The notes under the pieces were generated by a model that saw only the letters and a list, made by a program, of their open reading frames with translations, searched no databases and was not told the origin of the DNA. This document shows, in pieces, positions 56,260 to 64,000 of a DNA stretch of 64,000 nucleotides. The position numbers and the translations under genes are program-made. The DNA is from Zoogloea sp. (GTDB taxonomy: Bacteria > Pseudomonadota > Gammaproteobacteria > Burkholderiales > Rhodocyclaceae). The DNA is taken from the NCBI GenBank assembly GCA_023150095.1, contig JAKLLO010000002.1:1-64000 (forward strand). Reading direction: 5' to 3'. The stretch's first letter is position 1. Every line of letters starts with the position of its first letter.

Positions 56260-56957
56260 AACAGTTTCTCCTCGACGGCCAGCCCGTGCCGTTTGACGAC
56301 GGCCAGACCATCCTCGAAGCCGCCCGCGCCGCCGGCCACTACATCCCCAGCCTGTGCTGGCACAAGGATTTTCCGCCCCACGGCAGCTGCAAGCTGTGCG
56401 TCGTGAAGAGCGCCGGCCGGCATGTCTCGGCCTGCGCCACCCCGGCCAAGGACGGCGCTGAGGTGGAGAGCAACACCCCCGAGATGAACGGCGAGCGCCG
56501 CGGCATCCTGCAGATGCTGTTCGTCGAGGGCAACCACTTCTGCCCGTCCTGCGAGAAGAGCGGCAACTGCGAGCTGCAGGCGCTGGGCTACGAGTACGAG
56601 ATGCTCACCCCGCGCTTCCGGCACTTCTTCCCGGACCGCCCGGTAGATGCCTCGCACCCGGACGTACTGCTGGACTTCAACCGCTGCATCTTCTGCGAAC
56701 TGTGCGTGCGCGCCAGCCGCGACATCGATGGCAAGTCGGTGTTCGCCCTCACTGGCCGCGGCATCGACAAGCACCTGGTCGTCAATGCCGAATCCGGCCG
56801 CCTCGCCGACACCGATTTCACCAAGGACGACCGCGCCGCGAACATCTGCCCGGTGGGCGTGATCCTGCCCAAACGCACGGGCTTCGCGGTGCCCATCGGC
56901 GAACGCAGCTTCGACACCAGCACGATCAGCGCCAGGACGCTGAAGGAGGAGTCATGA
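56256..56957 (+). CDS. hoxU: NAD-reducing hydrogenase, diaphorase small subunit HoxU
   Basis: 233 residues. HoxU wires HoxF to HoxY. A plant-type 2Fe-2S domain (SLCWHKDFPPHGSCKLCVV with ACATP), a His-ligated 4Fe-4S segment (GNHFCPSCEKSGNCELQALG), and a 4Fe-4S segment CIFCELCVRASRD with ICPVGVILPK match the NuoG-N/HoxU layout. It ends where a 158-bp hairpin-rich stretch begins. Confidence 0.97.
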   Translation: MKQFLLDGQPVPFDDGQTILEAARAAGHYIPSLCWHKDFPPHGSCKLCVVKSAGRHVSACATPAKDGAEVESNTPEMNGERRGILQMLFVEGNHFCPSCEKSGNCELQALGYEYEMLTPRFRHFFPDRPVDASHPDVLLDFNRCIFCELCVRASRDIDGKSVFALTGRGIDKHLVVNAESGRLADTDFTKDDRAANICPVGVILPKRTGFAVPIGERSFDTSTISARTLKEES

Positions 56958-57115
56958 ACATGAGCGTCCACGCCCGGCCGCCCGAAGTGGGCGCGAACCC
57001 TCCCTCGGGGAGGGTGGAGCAGGGGTTTCGCGGTGCACCGCACCTCACCTGCGGAACGGTTTGGCTGTGCAAAGCCAAGCCTCCGTCACGCAGTGACCGG
57101 AGGGTCGTTCCATGA
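56954..57115 (+). other. Hairpin-rich insert between hoxU and hoxY with a coupling ORF
   Basis: CATGAAC occurs at both ends (56953-56959 and 57111-57117). Between them lie several hairpins: CCCTCCC/GGGAGGG, GCGGTG/CACCGC, TTGGCT/AGCCAA and CTCCGTCAC/GTGACCGGAG. A 53-codon frame starts on the hoxU stop (ATGA) and ends on the hoxY start (ATGA), so ribosomes could run through. Its product (MNMSVHARPPEVGANPPSGR and on) resembles nothing known. I read it as an inserted repeat that was kept in frame, not as a real protein gene. Confidence 0.55.
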
Positions 57116-57657
57116 ACGCTCCCCGCAAGCTGCGCGTCGCCACCACGTCGCTGGCTGGCTGCTTCGGCTGCCACATGTCCTTCCTCGACATCGACGAGCA
57201 CCTGTTCGAGCTGGTGGATTTGATCGAATTCGACCGCTCGCCCCTCACCGACATCAAGGACGTGGGCCCCTGTGACATCGGCCTGATCGAAGGCGGCGTG
57301 TGCAACTCCGAGAACGTGCACGTGCTGCGCGAGTTTCGCCGCAACTGCAAGACGCTGATCGCGCTCGGCGCCTGCGCTGTCACCGGCGGCCTGCCGGCCC
57401 AGCGCAACCACCTGTCGCTGTCCGAATGCCTGCGCGAGGTCTATCAGTTCCGCCCCGGCGTCGAGAACGGCCAGATCCCCAACGACCCGGAGCTGCCGCT
57501 GCCGCTCAACAAGGTGCGGCCGATCCACGAGGTGGTGCGCGTCGATTACTTCATCCCCGGCTGCCCGCCCTCGGGCCCGGCGATCTGGAAATTCCTCACC
57601 GACCTGATCGCCGGCCGCACCCCGCGGCTGACCGGCGGGTTGCTGCATTACGACTGA
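57112..57657 (+). CDS. hoxY: NAD-reducing hydrogenase small subunit HoxY
   Basis: 181 residues. HoxY holds the proximal 4Fe-4S cluster next to the NiFe site. Cluster ligands are in SLAGCFGCHMSFLD, IEGGVCNSENVHVL, LGACAVTGGLP and FIPGCPPSGPAIW. There is no signal peptide, consistent with a cytoplasmic enzyme. GGAG (57101-57105 area) precedes the ATG. Confidence 0.97.
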   Translation: MNAPRKLRVATTSLAGCFGCHMSFLDIDEHLFELVDLIEFDRSPLTDIKDVGPCDIGLIEGGVCNSENVHVLREFRRNCKTLIALGACAVTGGLPAQRNHLSLSECLREVYQFRPGVENGQIPNDPELPLPLNKVRPIHEVVRVDYFIPGCPPSGPAIWKFLTDLIAGRTPRLTGGLLHYD

Positions 57658-57663
57658 GGGGCG

Positions 57664-57777
57664 GTGAGGAGACAGGAGCAAGGAGTGAGGAGGCCGCGCC
57701 CGAACGCTTTGCGCTGACGATCGCCAGCGCACAAGGCTGAAAGAAGGCCTCCTCACTCCTCACGCCGTACTCCTCAC
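57664..57777. repeat. Long inverted repeat between hoxY and hoxH
   Basis: AGGAGTGAGGAGGCC (57681-57695) is perfectly complementary to 57746-57760. GTGAGGAG (57664-57671) pairs with CTCCTCAC (57770-57777). Inside, TGCGCTG pairs with CAGCGCA. The 140-base gap is unusual within a hydrogenase operon and looks like a MITE-type insertion. Confidence 0.8.
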
Positions 57778-57795
57778 TGCGCCAAAGGAGCCCCC

Positions 57796-59262
57796 ATGAG
57801 CTTCGAACTGGAAACCGCCGCCAACCGCGAAAACCTGCGCCGGGTCGCCATCGATCCCGTTTCGCGGGTCGAAGGCCACGGCAAGGTCACCCTGCTGCTG
57901 GACGACGCCGGCCACGTGAAGGAAGCGCGGCTGCACATCGTCGAGTTTCGCGGCTTCGAGAAATTCATCCAGGGCCGGCCGTACTGGGAGGTGCCGGTGA
58001 TGGTGCAGCGCCTGTGCGGCATCTGCCCGGTGAGCCACCACCTGGCCGCCGCCAAGGCGCTCGACCCGGTGGTGGGCGCAGTGCCGATCACCGCCAGCGC
58101 CGACAAGATCCGCCGCCTGATGCACTACGGCCAGATCCTGCAATCCCACGCGCTGCACTTCTTCCACCTGTCGTCGCCGGACCTGCTGTTCGGGTTTGAA
58201 TCGCCGGTGCAGCAGCGCAACATCGTCGGCGTGGCGGCCGCCTATCCCGAGGTGGCACGCCAGGGCGTGCTGCTGCGCAAGTTCGGCCAGGAGGTGATCC
58301 GCGTCACCGCCGGCAAACGGGTGCACGGCACCGGCGCGATCCCCGGCGGGGTGAACAAGCTGGTGAGCCGCGAAGAGCGCGACCTGCTGCGCATGGATGC
58401 CGACCAGATGATCGCCTGGAGCCGCGACGCGGTGCACCTCGCCCGCAAGCTCCACGAGACCAACGGCGCGCTGTACGACGAGTTCGGGCTGTTCCGCAGC
58501 CACCTGCTGAGCCTCGTGCGGGCCGATGGCGCGCTCGATCTTTACGACGGCGTGCTGCGCCTGCGCGACGCCCGCGGCCTCATCGTGAAGGACGGCGTGC
58601 CCTGCGCCGACTACGACGTGCATCTGCGCGAAGAGGTGAAGAGCTGGAGCTACATGAAGTTCCCGTACGTCGAAGCCCTCGGCCCCGCCAAGGGCTGGTA
58701 CAAGGTCGGCCCGCTGGCCCGGGTGCAGAACTGCGACTTCATCCCCAGCCCGCTGGCCGAGGCCGAGCGCCTCGCCTTCATCGACCACGGCGAGGGCGAG
58801 CCTATCCACGCCCCGCTGGCCTACCACTGGGCGCGCATGATCGAGATGCTCCACGCCGCCGAAGTCATCCGCGATCTGCTCGACGACCCGGACATCCTCG
58901 CCGGCGAGCGCATGGCCGAAGGCCCCCGCGGCCGCGAAGGCGTCGGCATCATCGAGGCGCCCCGCGGCACGCTGATCCATCACTACCGGGTGGGCGACGA
59001 CGATCTGGTGAGCTACTGCAACCTCATCGTCTCCACCACCCACAACAACCAGGCGATGAACGAGGCGGTGCGCCAGGTGGCCCGCCGCTACCTCGACGGC
59101 CGCCAGCTCACCGAAGGGCTGCTGAACCACATCGAAGTCGCCATCCGCGCCTTCGACCCGTGCCTCTCCTGCGCCACCCATGCGCTGGGCAAGATGCCCC
59201 TGGCAGTCGAACTGGTGGATGCGGGCGGACGCCTGGTGGATCGCGCCACCAGCGGCGCCTGA
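57796..59262 (+). CDS. hoxH: NAD-reducing hydrogenase large subunit HoxH (NiFe)
   Basis: 488 residues. HoxH carries the NiFe centre. The first ligand motif is RLCGICPVSHHLAAAK near residue 74, and the second is DPCLSCATH near the C-terminus. The 26 residues after that His (ALGKMPLAVELVDAGG and on) form the tail removed by the protease after nickel insertion. IDPVSRVEGHGKV is at the start. It has a good ribosome binding site (AAAGGAG). Confidence 0.98.
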   Translation: MSFELETAANRENLRRVAIDPVSRVEGHGKVTLLLDDAGHVKEARLHIVEFRGFEKFIQGRPYWEVPVMVQRLCGICPVSHHLAAAKALDPVVGAVPITASADKIRRLMHYGQILQSHALHFFHLSSPDLLFGFESPVQQRNIVGVAAAYPEVARQGVLLRKFGQEVIRVTAGKRVHGTGAIPGGVNKLVSREERDLLRMDADQMIAWSRDAVHLARKLHETNGALYDEFGLFRSHLLSLVRADGALDLYDGVLRLRDARGLIVKDGVPCADYDVHLREEVKSWSYMKFPYVEALGPAKGWYKVGPLARVQNCDFIPSPLAEAERLAFIDHGEGEPIHAPLAYHWARMIEMLHAAEVIRDLLDDPDILAGERMAEGPRGREGVGIIEAPRGTLIHHYRVGDDDLVSYCNLIVSTTHNNQAMNEAVRQVARRYLDGRQLTEGLLNHIEVAIRAFDPCLSCATHALGKMPLAVELVDAGGRLVDRATSGA

Positions 59263-59270
59263 GGCACGGC

Positions 59271-59756
59271 ATGGACGTGGTGGTGTTTGCGGTGGGCAAC
59301 CCCTCGCGGGGTGACGACGCCATCGGCCCGCGGCTGATGGCGGAACTCGAAGCCGCAGCCCGGCCCGGCATACGGCTGGTGGATGATTTTCAGCTGCAGG
59401 TCGAGCACGCCCTCGATCTGGACGGCGCAGCCCTGGCCCTCTTCATCGACGCCGGCACCGGCACGCCGGCGCCCTTCACGTTTGCCGAAATCGAGCCCCG
59501 CGCCAGCCGCGCGGTGAGCAGCCACGCCCTCGATCCCGAGGCTGTCCTGCAGGTGTTCCGGGATGTGCGGCAGACGGCCCCACCGCCGGCCTTCGTGCTG
59601 TGCGTGAGGGGAGAATCGTTTGAACTCGGCGCGCCCCTCAGCGAGGCCGCCGAAAGGCATCTGGCTGCCGCCATGCAACGGCTCGCCGACTGTCTTGGCC
59701 AGCCGGAAGCAGCGCGCTGGCGTCAGCTGGCCGGCAAACCGACGCTCACGCCCTGA
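59271..59756 (+). CDS. hoxW: Hydrogenase maturation protease HoxW
   Basis: 161 residues from the ATG at 59271, 8 bases after hoxH. It belongs to the HybD/HoxW family, endopeptidases that remove the C-terminal tail of the large subunit after nickel insertion. FAVGNPSRGDDAIGPRLM, LALFIDAGTG and SSHALDPEAVLQVF hold the acidic and His residues that bind nickel in the family. Its position right after hoxH makes HoxH the likely substrate. hyp maturation genes are not in the window. Confidence 0.92.
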   Translation: MDVVVFAVGNPSRGDDAIGPRLMAELEAAARPGIRLVDDFQLQVEHALDLDGAALALFIDAGTGTPAPFTFAEIEPRASRAVSSHALDPEAVLQVFRDVRQTAPPPAFVLCVRGESFELGAPLSEAAERHLAAAMQRLADCLGQPEAARWRQLAGKPTLTP

Positions 59757-60318
59757 CGGACTGACGACGGCGGTCGTATTCGTCGAGGAAGATCGCCATC
59801 GCCTGATCCGCACCATCGGCCAGCCGGGCCGGGTTGCGCATCTGCGCCACCAGCACCACCTGATCCAGGCCCCGGGCCGGATTCCGGCCCCGCACCATCA
59901 TCAGTTGATCGCAGGCCAGGTCGTGCCACACCGGCGCCAGCACATCGATGCCCAGCTCCAGCGCGCACGCGCGGCCGCCCAGCCAGGCCCCGACCTCATC
60001 GACGAAGGCCTCGCACGAGATCACCCGTTCGGATTCGCCGCAGCGTCCAAACCCTCCCGCCCACGCCAGCTCCTCATTGACACGACTGCCGTCAGCCGCG
60101 ATCAGCCCGACAGCCACCCGCTCAGCCCCCAGCGCCCGGTGCAGCTGACGCAGTGCCCGCAGAGTGGCGAAGCGGAAGTCCTCCAGATGCCGCACCAGCG
60201 CGGCGCCGGTGATCGCAGCCTCCGTCACGGGATCACTCGCCCCCCACCTTCGTCCGTCGTCCGGAACGGGACACAGGCTTTCTGGCATGGACCAACGGAT
60301 CTGTTCTGTGCGCAACAT
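59746..60318 (-). CDS. Unknown protein convergent with hoxW
   Basis: 190 residues from the ATG at 60318 (MLRTEQIRWSMPESLCPVPD), chosen for AGG eight bases upstream; a GTG at 60327 adds three residues. I recognise no family. Helical N-terminal half (ALVRHLEDFRFATLRALRQL), then VAVGLIAADGSRVNEELAW and two Cys (GRCGESERVISCEAF). The 3' end overlaps hoxW by 11 bases on the opposite strand. The upstream region is AT-rich with phased repeats, suggesting tight control. Any role in hydrogenase function is only positional. Confidence 0.55.
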   Translation of the reverse strand: MLRTEQIRWSMPESLCPVPDDGRRWGASDPVTEAAITGAALVRHLEDFRFATLRALRQLHRALGAERVAVGLIAADGSRVNEELAWAGGFGRCGESERVISCEAFVDEVGAWLGGRACALELGIDVLAPVWHDLACDQLMMVRGRNPARGLDQVVLVAQMRNPARLADGADQAMAIFLDEYDRRRQSVRA

Positions 60319-60411
60319 TTTTATCACCTGCTTCTGGAGGGGCCGAGCGGAGGAAGAACCATCGAGACCCGGGCAGAAACAGCCTGCCGCGCATCCGGCT
60401 CACAAAACTTC

Positions 60412-60500
60412 AATTTCACAAAAACCAATGTCGTTTCTATAAATTCACATCAAATCGTGATATGTCGATGAATTTCACATTGATCACGATATAGACGTGG
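60412..60500. repeat. Three phased AATT(T)CACA direct repeats
   Basis: AATTTCACA at 60412, AATTCACAT at 60442 and AATTTCACAT at 60471, spaced 30 and 29 bases, about three helical turns. The second and third units extend further (ATCGTGATAT versus ATCACGATAT) and also form an inverted repeat, ATCGTGAT (60454-60461) with ATCACGAT (60483-60490). On the minus strand each reads TGTGAAATT, like a CRP/Vfr half-site. Confidence 0.65.
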
Positions 60501-60701
60501 AGAACTTATCCACGACAACTAGTGATTTAACGAAATTTTATAAATCAGACGAATATTTTGGCGTGCGTTATTCCTCACGGGACGCCATCAGATCGGAAAA
60601 ATGTCACGGACCATGTCGACAAGTTCCTGCGGACGCAATGCGCCGGGCCGCGCAGCAAGGGAGGAAATGACAAGGGGACCATGACAGGCGCCCAAAAGAA
60701 A

Positions 60702-60723
60702 ACGGCCGGCGAAAGCCGGCCGT
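60702..60723 (-). terminator. Terminator of the response-regulator gene
   Basis: ACGGCCGGC and GCCGGCCGT pair perfectly around GAAA. On the minus strand TTTTCTTTT follows. Confidence 0.88.
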
Positions 60724-60740
60724 CTTGCAGGACAGGTGGA

Positions 60741-61364
60741 TCAGGCCGCTCGGCCGCGGCGCTGCATCGCCATGATCTTGGCCTGGACATAGCCCTTCAA
60801 CTCGCGGAAAGGCACCGGCTTGCTGTAGAAGATGACATCCGGCGGCAGGCCACCGTTCTCGAGGATCTCGTCTTCGGTGAGGCCACTGACCACCACGATG
60901 TCGAGTTCCTGGAGCTGGGGGTCGGCACGCAGACGGCGGATCATCTCGAAACCGTCGATGCCGGGCATGCGCAAGTCGGTGATGAGCAGATCGGGCGGCA
61001 CGCGGCCGATCTCCAGCAGACCGTCGATACCACTGGAAACCAGGCGGATCTGCAGCGGCAGGCCCCATGACGAAAGGGTGTGCTCGTAGAGTTTCTGCAG
61101 GATGCGGTCATCTTCGGCGACCAGCACCTGGAGGCTGTTGGCGGCCGGACGCGACTGGCTCTGGGTGTTGCCGGCCATCGACCGGGCACGGAACTCCTCG
61201 ATCGAGCTGACACGGATGCGCCGATGCCCGCCAGCGGTCTTCCAGCCCTCCAGCTGGCCGTTTTCGACCATCTGCTGGACGGTACCCAAAGACAATCCAA
61301 GACGCTGGGCGGCTTCGGAAGTACTGCAATATTCCTTTTCAGGCGTTTCGGGCGTGACGGCCAT
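60741..61364 (-). CDS. Response regulator with N-terminal MerR/excisionase-type HTH
   Basis: 207 residues. Unusual order: a helix-turn-helix of the excisionase/MerR type first (YCSTSEAAQRLGLSLGTVQQ, then WKTAGGHRRIRVSSIEEF), followed by a receiver domain (VLVAEDDRILQKLYEHTL, phospho-acceptor Asp in LLITDLRMPGIDGFEMIR, Lys in IFYSKPVPFRELKGYV). Most response regulators have the receiver first. No histidine kinase lies nearby, so it is an orphan. The target is unknown; it may bind the inverted repeat just upstream of its own gene. Confidence 0.85.
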   Translation of the reverse strand: MAVTPETPEKEYCSTSEAAQRLGLSLGTVQQMVENGQLEGWKTAGGHRRIRVSSIEEFRARSMAGNTQSQSRPAANSLQVLVAEDDRILQKLYEHTLSSWGLPLQIRLVSSGIDGLLEIGRVPPDLLITDLRMPGIDGFEMIRRLRADPQLQELDIVVVSGLTEDEILENGGLPPDVIFYSKPVPFRELKGYVQAKIMAMQRRGRAA

Positions 61365-61806
61365 GAGTCAATCGGGAGAAAAGAACAAACGATTCAAGGG
61401 ATGGTAACGGTTCTGTCATTCGGGGCTCGCTACCTGATCCGACCCCAGGGGGAGGATTCTGGCAGACTGCGGACGAGACCCGAAGAGTGTAATCAAACAC
61501 TCGTCTTTATCAAAATCAGTAATTACACTAAATCGCCACCCCGGATTGAATAACAATAGCAAACAAACTCGCTTTTACAAGCCAGATTGTTTGCCATATA
61601 AAACAATAAAACCTGACGCCCCCGCTTCCGGCGAAACTGACCAGCGACGGTCAATCTATAACTAAAGTGTAGCAGCTTGGCCCGGCGCGACGGCAAGAAC
61701 CGCATGATCGCTAGGCGTCGGCGGGGCCTCGCGGCAGACCTCCAAAACAAAACAGCGTGGCAGAGACTGCCACGCTGTCAGGGAAACCCGCCCGGCAGGC
61801 GCCGGA
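61365..61806. other. AT-rich intergenic region between the response regulator and ssb
   Basis: No gene recognised in 440 bases. It contains GAGTGT/ACACTC (61485-61502, perfect around AATCAA) and GTGTAAT/ATTACAC (61487-61493 with 61522-61528), both possible operators for the response regulator gene, and the ssb terminator at 61752-61778. Confidence 0.55.
61752..61778 (-). terminator. ssb terminator
   Basis: ACAGCGTGGCAG pairs perfectly with CTGCCACGCTGT around AGA; on the minus strand TTTTGTTTTG follows. Confidence 0.9.
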
Positions 61807-62343
61807 TCAGAACGGGATGTCGTCGTCGAAATCGCCGAATCCACCACCGCCAGCCGGCTTCTTCGGGGCCGGCGGCGCACTCGGCGCGGGCGCCCCGCCG
61901 CCGTAACCCCCACCGCTGCCGCCGCCGCCATAAGCACCGGCATCACGGCTGCCACCGCCGCCGTAGCTGCCTTCGTTGCGGGCCGGCGCATCGCTACCGC
62001 CCATGCCCTGACGGCTGCCGAGCATCTTCATCTCGTCAGCGCGGATTTCGGTGGTGTAACGATCCTGGCCGTCCTTGTCCTGCCACTTGCGGGTGCGCAG
62101 GGAGCCTTCCACGTACACCTGGCTGCCCTTGCGCAGGTACTGGCCGGCGATCTCGGCGAGCTTGCCGAAGAACACCACGCGGTGCCACTCGGTAGCCTCG
62201 CGCTTCTCGCCGGTGGCCTTGTCGCGCCAGTTGTCGGTGGTGGCCAGCGTGATGTTGCAGATCGCGTCGCCGCTCGGGGCGTAGCGAGTTTCGGGATCCT
62301 TGCCCAGGTTGCCGATAAGAATCACCTTGTTGACCGAAGCCAT
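61807..62343 (-). CDS. ssb: Single-stranded DNA-binding protein
   Basis: 178 residues. OB-fold N-terminal domain ([60 protein letters not shown]), a Gly-rich flexible linker, and the acidic tip DFDDDIPF that recruits replication and repair partners. SSB coats single-stranded DNA in replication, repair and recombination. It lies 31 bases downstream of the MFS gene, with uvrA divergent beyond it, a conserved betaproteobacterial arrangement. Confidence 0.98.
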   Translation of the reverse strand: MASVNKVILIGNLGKDPETRYAPSGDAICNITLATTDNWRDKATGEKREATEWHRVVFFGKLAEIAGQYLRKGSQVYVEGSLRTRKWQDKDGQDRYTTEIRADEMKMLGSRQGMGGSDAPARNEGSYGGGGSRDAGAYGGGGSGGGYGGGAPAPSAPPAPKKPAGGGGFGDFDDDIPF

Positions 62344-62374
62344 ATGTCTCTCCTGAAAAATTCGGTTGGGGCGG

Positions 62375-63574
62375 TCAGGCCGCGGCGGCCACGCGACGGG
62401 CCGGGGGCGGCGCCATGCCGCTGGCGAGGATCAGCCACGCCACGGCGAGCCCGCAGCCCAGCAGCGACACCGCGCCGGGGCCCACATGCTGGGCCAGCCA
62501 GCCGCCCAGGGCGCCGCCGAGGAACAGGCCGACGGACTGCAGCGTGTTGTACACCCCCAGCGCCGTGCCCTTTGCGTGGGCCGGGGCGATCTTGGAAATC
62601 CACGACGGCTGGGTGGCCTCCAGCACGTTGAAGGCCACGAAGAACAGCGTCAGCAGGATCGCCAGCGGCCACAGCCCGGCGCTGCCTTCCACGTAAAGCC
62701 CGATCTGGACCACCAGCAGCAGGCCGATCGCGGCGTTGAAAACCTGTTTCATCTTGCCACGCTTCTCGGCCACGATGATCGCCGGCACCATCACCACGAA
62801 GGACAGCAGCACGGCCGGCAGATAGACCTTCCAGTGCTCGGCGATGGGCAGCCCGGCGGCCACCAGCCCGGCCGGCACCAGCACCCACATGGCGGTCTGC
62901 ATCAGGTGCAGCGCGAAAACGCCGAAGTTGAGGCGCATCAGCTGGCCGTTGCCGAGCACTTCGCTGAAGCGCCCCACGGCCCGCGGCACCGGCGGCGCGG
63001 CGGGCACGACGAAGACGATGGTGAAGATGGCCCCCACCGCCAGCGCGGCGGTGAGCCAGAACAGCCCGCTCATGCCGATCACGGCGTACAGCAGCGGCGC
63101 GGCCACCATCGACACCGCAAACACCAGCCCGATCGACGAGCCGATCATCGCCATCACCTTGGTGCGGTGCTGGTCGCGGGTGAGATCCGCCGCCAGCGCG
63201 GTGACGGCCGCCGAGATGGCGCCGGCGCCCTGGAGCACGCGGCCGATGACGACCGTCTGCACGTCCTGCGCCATCGCGGCCACGACGCTGCCGATCACGA
63301 ACAGCAGCAGGCCGACGACAATCACCGGCTTGCGGCCGAAGCGGTCGGACGCCGCGCCGAAGGGAATCTGCAGGAAGGCCTGGGTGAGGCCATAGGCGCC
63401 GATGGCCATGCCGACCATCGCGGTGTTGTCGCCGCCGGGCATGCCGTGGGCGTGGACCGCGAACACCGGCAGGATCAGGAACAGGCCGAGCATGCGCAGC
63501 GCGAAGATCGCGGCCAGCGAAAGGCCGGCGCGGCGTTCGGCCGGGCTCATCTTGTCGTTGTCAGAGGAAGCCAT
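62375..63574 (-). CDS. MFS transporter
   Basis: 399 residues, about 12 membrane segments. [20 protein letters not shown] is the MFS loop 2-3 signature, and [20 protein letters not shown] is typical of drug-proton antiporters of the YajR type, without the YajR C-terminal domain. Substrate unknown. It is divergent from uvrA and probably co-transcribed with ssb, an arrangement common in betaproteobacteria. Confidence 0.9.
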   Translation of the reverse strand: MASSDNDKMSPAERRAGLSLAAIFALRMLGLFLILPVFAVHAHGMPGGDNTAMVGMAIGAYGLTQAFLQIPFGAASDRFGRKPVIVVGLLLFVIGSVVAAMAQDVQTVVIGRVLQGAGAISAAVTALAADLTRDQHRTKVMAMIGSSIGLVFAVSMVAAPLLYAVIGMSGLFWLTAALAVGAIFTIVFVVPAAPPVPRAVGRFSEVLGNGQLMRLNFGVFALHLMQTAMWVLVPAGLVAAGLPIAEHWKVYLPAVLLSFVVMVPAIIVAEKRGKMKQVFNAAIGLLLVVQIGLYVEGSAGLWPLAILLTLFFVAFNVLEATQPSWISKIAPAHAKGTALGVYNTLQSVGLFLGGALGGWLAQHVGPGAVSLLGCGLAVAWLILASGMAPPPARRVAAAA

Positions 63575-63640
63575 GAAACGTGCTGCGTGGGGAGGGGCAA
63601 GAGGCGTATATTAACAGGTTGCCCAAACCCCGAACGCCCC

Positions 63641-64000
63641 ATGGACGCCATCCGAATCCGCGGTGCCCGCACCCACAACCTCAAGAACATCGCCCTCGAC
63701 ATTCCGCGCAACCGGCTCACGGTGATCACCGGGCTGTCCGGGTCGGGCAAGAGCTCGCTGGCCTTCGACACCCTGTATGCCGAAGGCCAGCGCCGCTATG
63801 TGGAGTCGCTGTCGGCCTACGCACGGCAGTTCCTGCAGCTGATGGAGAAGCCCGACGTGGATCTGATCGAAGGCCTGTCGCCGGCGATCTCCATCGAGCA
63901 GAAGGCCACCAGCCACAACCCGCGCTCCACGGTCGGCACCGTCACCGAGATCCACGACTACCTGCGCCTGCTCTACGCCCGCGCCGGCACGCCCCACTGC
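63641..64000 (+). CDS. uvrA: Excinuclease ABC subunit UvrA (5' part)
   Basis: First 120 codons, from ATG 63641 ([20 protein letters not shown]) to the window edge. UvrA is the DNA damage-recognition ATPase of nucleotide excision repair. Walker A is in [20 protein letters not shown], and [20 protein letters not shown] and [20 protein letters not shown] are typical. It is divergent from the MFS gene. No LexA box (CTGT-N8-ACAG) is seen in the 66-base gap. Confidence 0.97.
   Translation, partial: MDAIRIRGARTHNLKNIALDIPRNRLTVITGLSGSGKSSLAFDTLYAEGQRRYVESLSAYARQFLQLMEKPDVDLIEGLSPAISIEQKATSHNPRSTVGTVTEIHDYLRLLYARAGTPHC

Larger units (their letters stand above)
60319..60740. other. AT-rich intergenic region with phased repeats
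   Basis: No gene is recognised in 420 bases. It holds the presumed promoter of the unknown minus-strand gene, the three phased repeats at 60412-60500, one near-consensus DnaA box (TTATCCACG, 60506-60514) and the terminator of the response regulator (60702-60723). From 60400 to 60560 it is much more AT-rich than anything nearby. Confidence 0.6.

Noticed and set aside
60506..60514. DnaA box, possible replication origin
   Set aside because: Only one near match (TTATCCACG), no cluster and no dnaA or dnaN nearby.
63575..63640. LexA-controlled uvrA promoter
   Set aside because: No CTGT-N8-ACAG or close variant could be found in the gap.

Overview
The window is high-GC DNA with dense gene packing. 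It looks like the chromosome of a betaproteobacterium, most likely Rhodocyclales (Azospira/Dechloromonas/Thauera/Azoarcus relatives). Pointers are a complete betaproteobacterial dcw cluster with the DciA-family gene and secA just beyond lpxC, a PEP-CTERM protein, the coaE-zapD-yacG block, an ssb/MFS/uvrA block, and an NAD-reducing hydrogenase in the Cupriavidus-type order hoxF-U-Y-H-W. This placement rests on recognised families and gene order; no database was searched.

Layout. 1-5433 (minus): 5' part of argJ, an HDOD-GAF protein and secA. 5580-7320 (plus): a DciA-like protein and an AT-richer HAF-repeat/PEP-CTERM secreted protein. 7393-25600 (minus): the division and cell-wall cluster, read as mraZ-rsmH-ftsL-ftsI-murE-murF-mraY-murD-ftsW-murG-murC-ddl-ftsQ-ftsA-ftsZ, then lpxC and a small membrane protein. 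Most junctions are 1-4 base overlaps. A sigma70-like promoter and a four-repeat MraZ operator precede mraZ. 25962-26358 (minus): RNase P RNA. 26401-34785: mixed envelope and metabolism genes (WYYC-repeat protein, glycine-zipper lipoprotein, Ubi-type hydroxylase, DsbC-like protein, degenerate EAL protein, MltA, DUF815 ATPase, Nudix-ThiE fusion). 34802-43701 (minus): yacG-zapD-coaE, SPOR protein, coaX-birA, ntrC-ntrB, DUF4124 protein and glnA. 43902-54364: CDF transporter, rhodanese, nadA, nuclease-like protein, clsB, rfaE2, an ankyrin-like membrane protein, cysK, a MalY/PatB lyase and an MFS exporter. 54448-59756 (plus): the soluble [NiFe] hydrogenase operon. 59746-64000: an unknown protein, an HTH-receiver response regulator, ssb, an MFS transporter and the start of uvrA.

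The genes form coherent modules. The dcw block supplies peptidoglycan precursors and the divisome. ntrBC lies beside glnA, whose upstream region carries two NtrC-like sites and a -24/-12 promoter. The hox operon contains the diaphorase, the hydrogenase and the maturation protease, with an FNR-like box correctly placed for anaerobic activation.

The most unusual content is non-coding. Two copies of a roughly 128-bp multi-stem element (2584-2711 and 38866-38993) differ mostly by compensatory changes, and each contains the stop codon of its neighbouring gene (secA, ntrC). There is also a 21-bp degenerate tandem array with palindromic units (31268-31519), a 19-bp perfect palindrome across the ftsW stop codon, hairpin-rich elements inside hoxU-hoxY and hoxY-hoxH, and an AT-rich phased repeat region near 60412-60500. 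No tRNA, CRISPR array, IS transposase or prophage gene was recognised.
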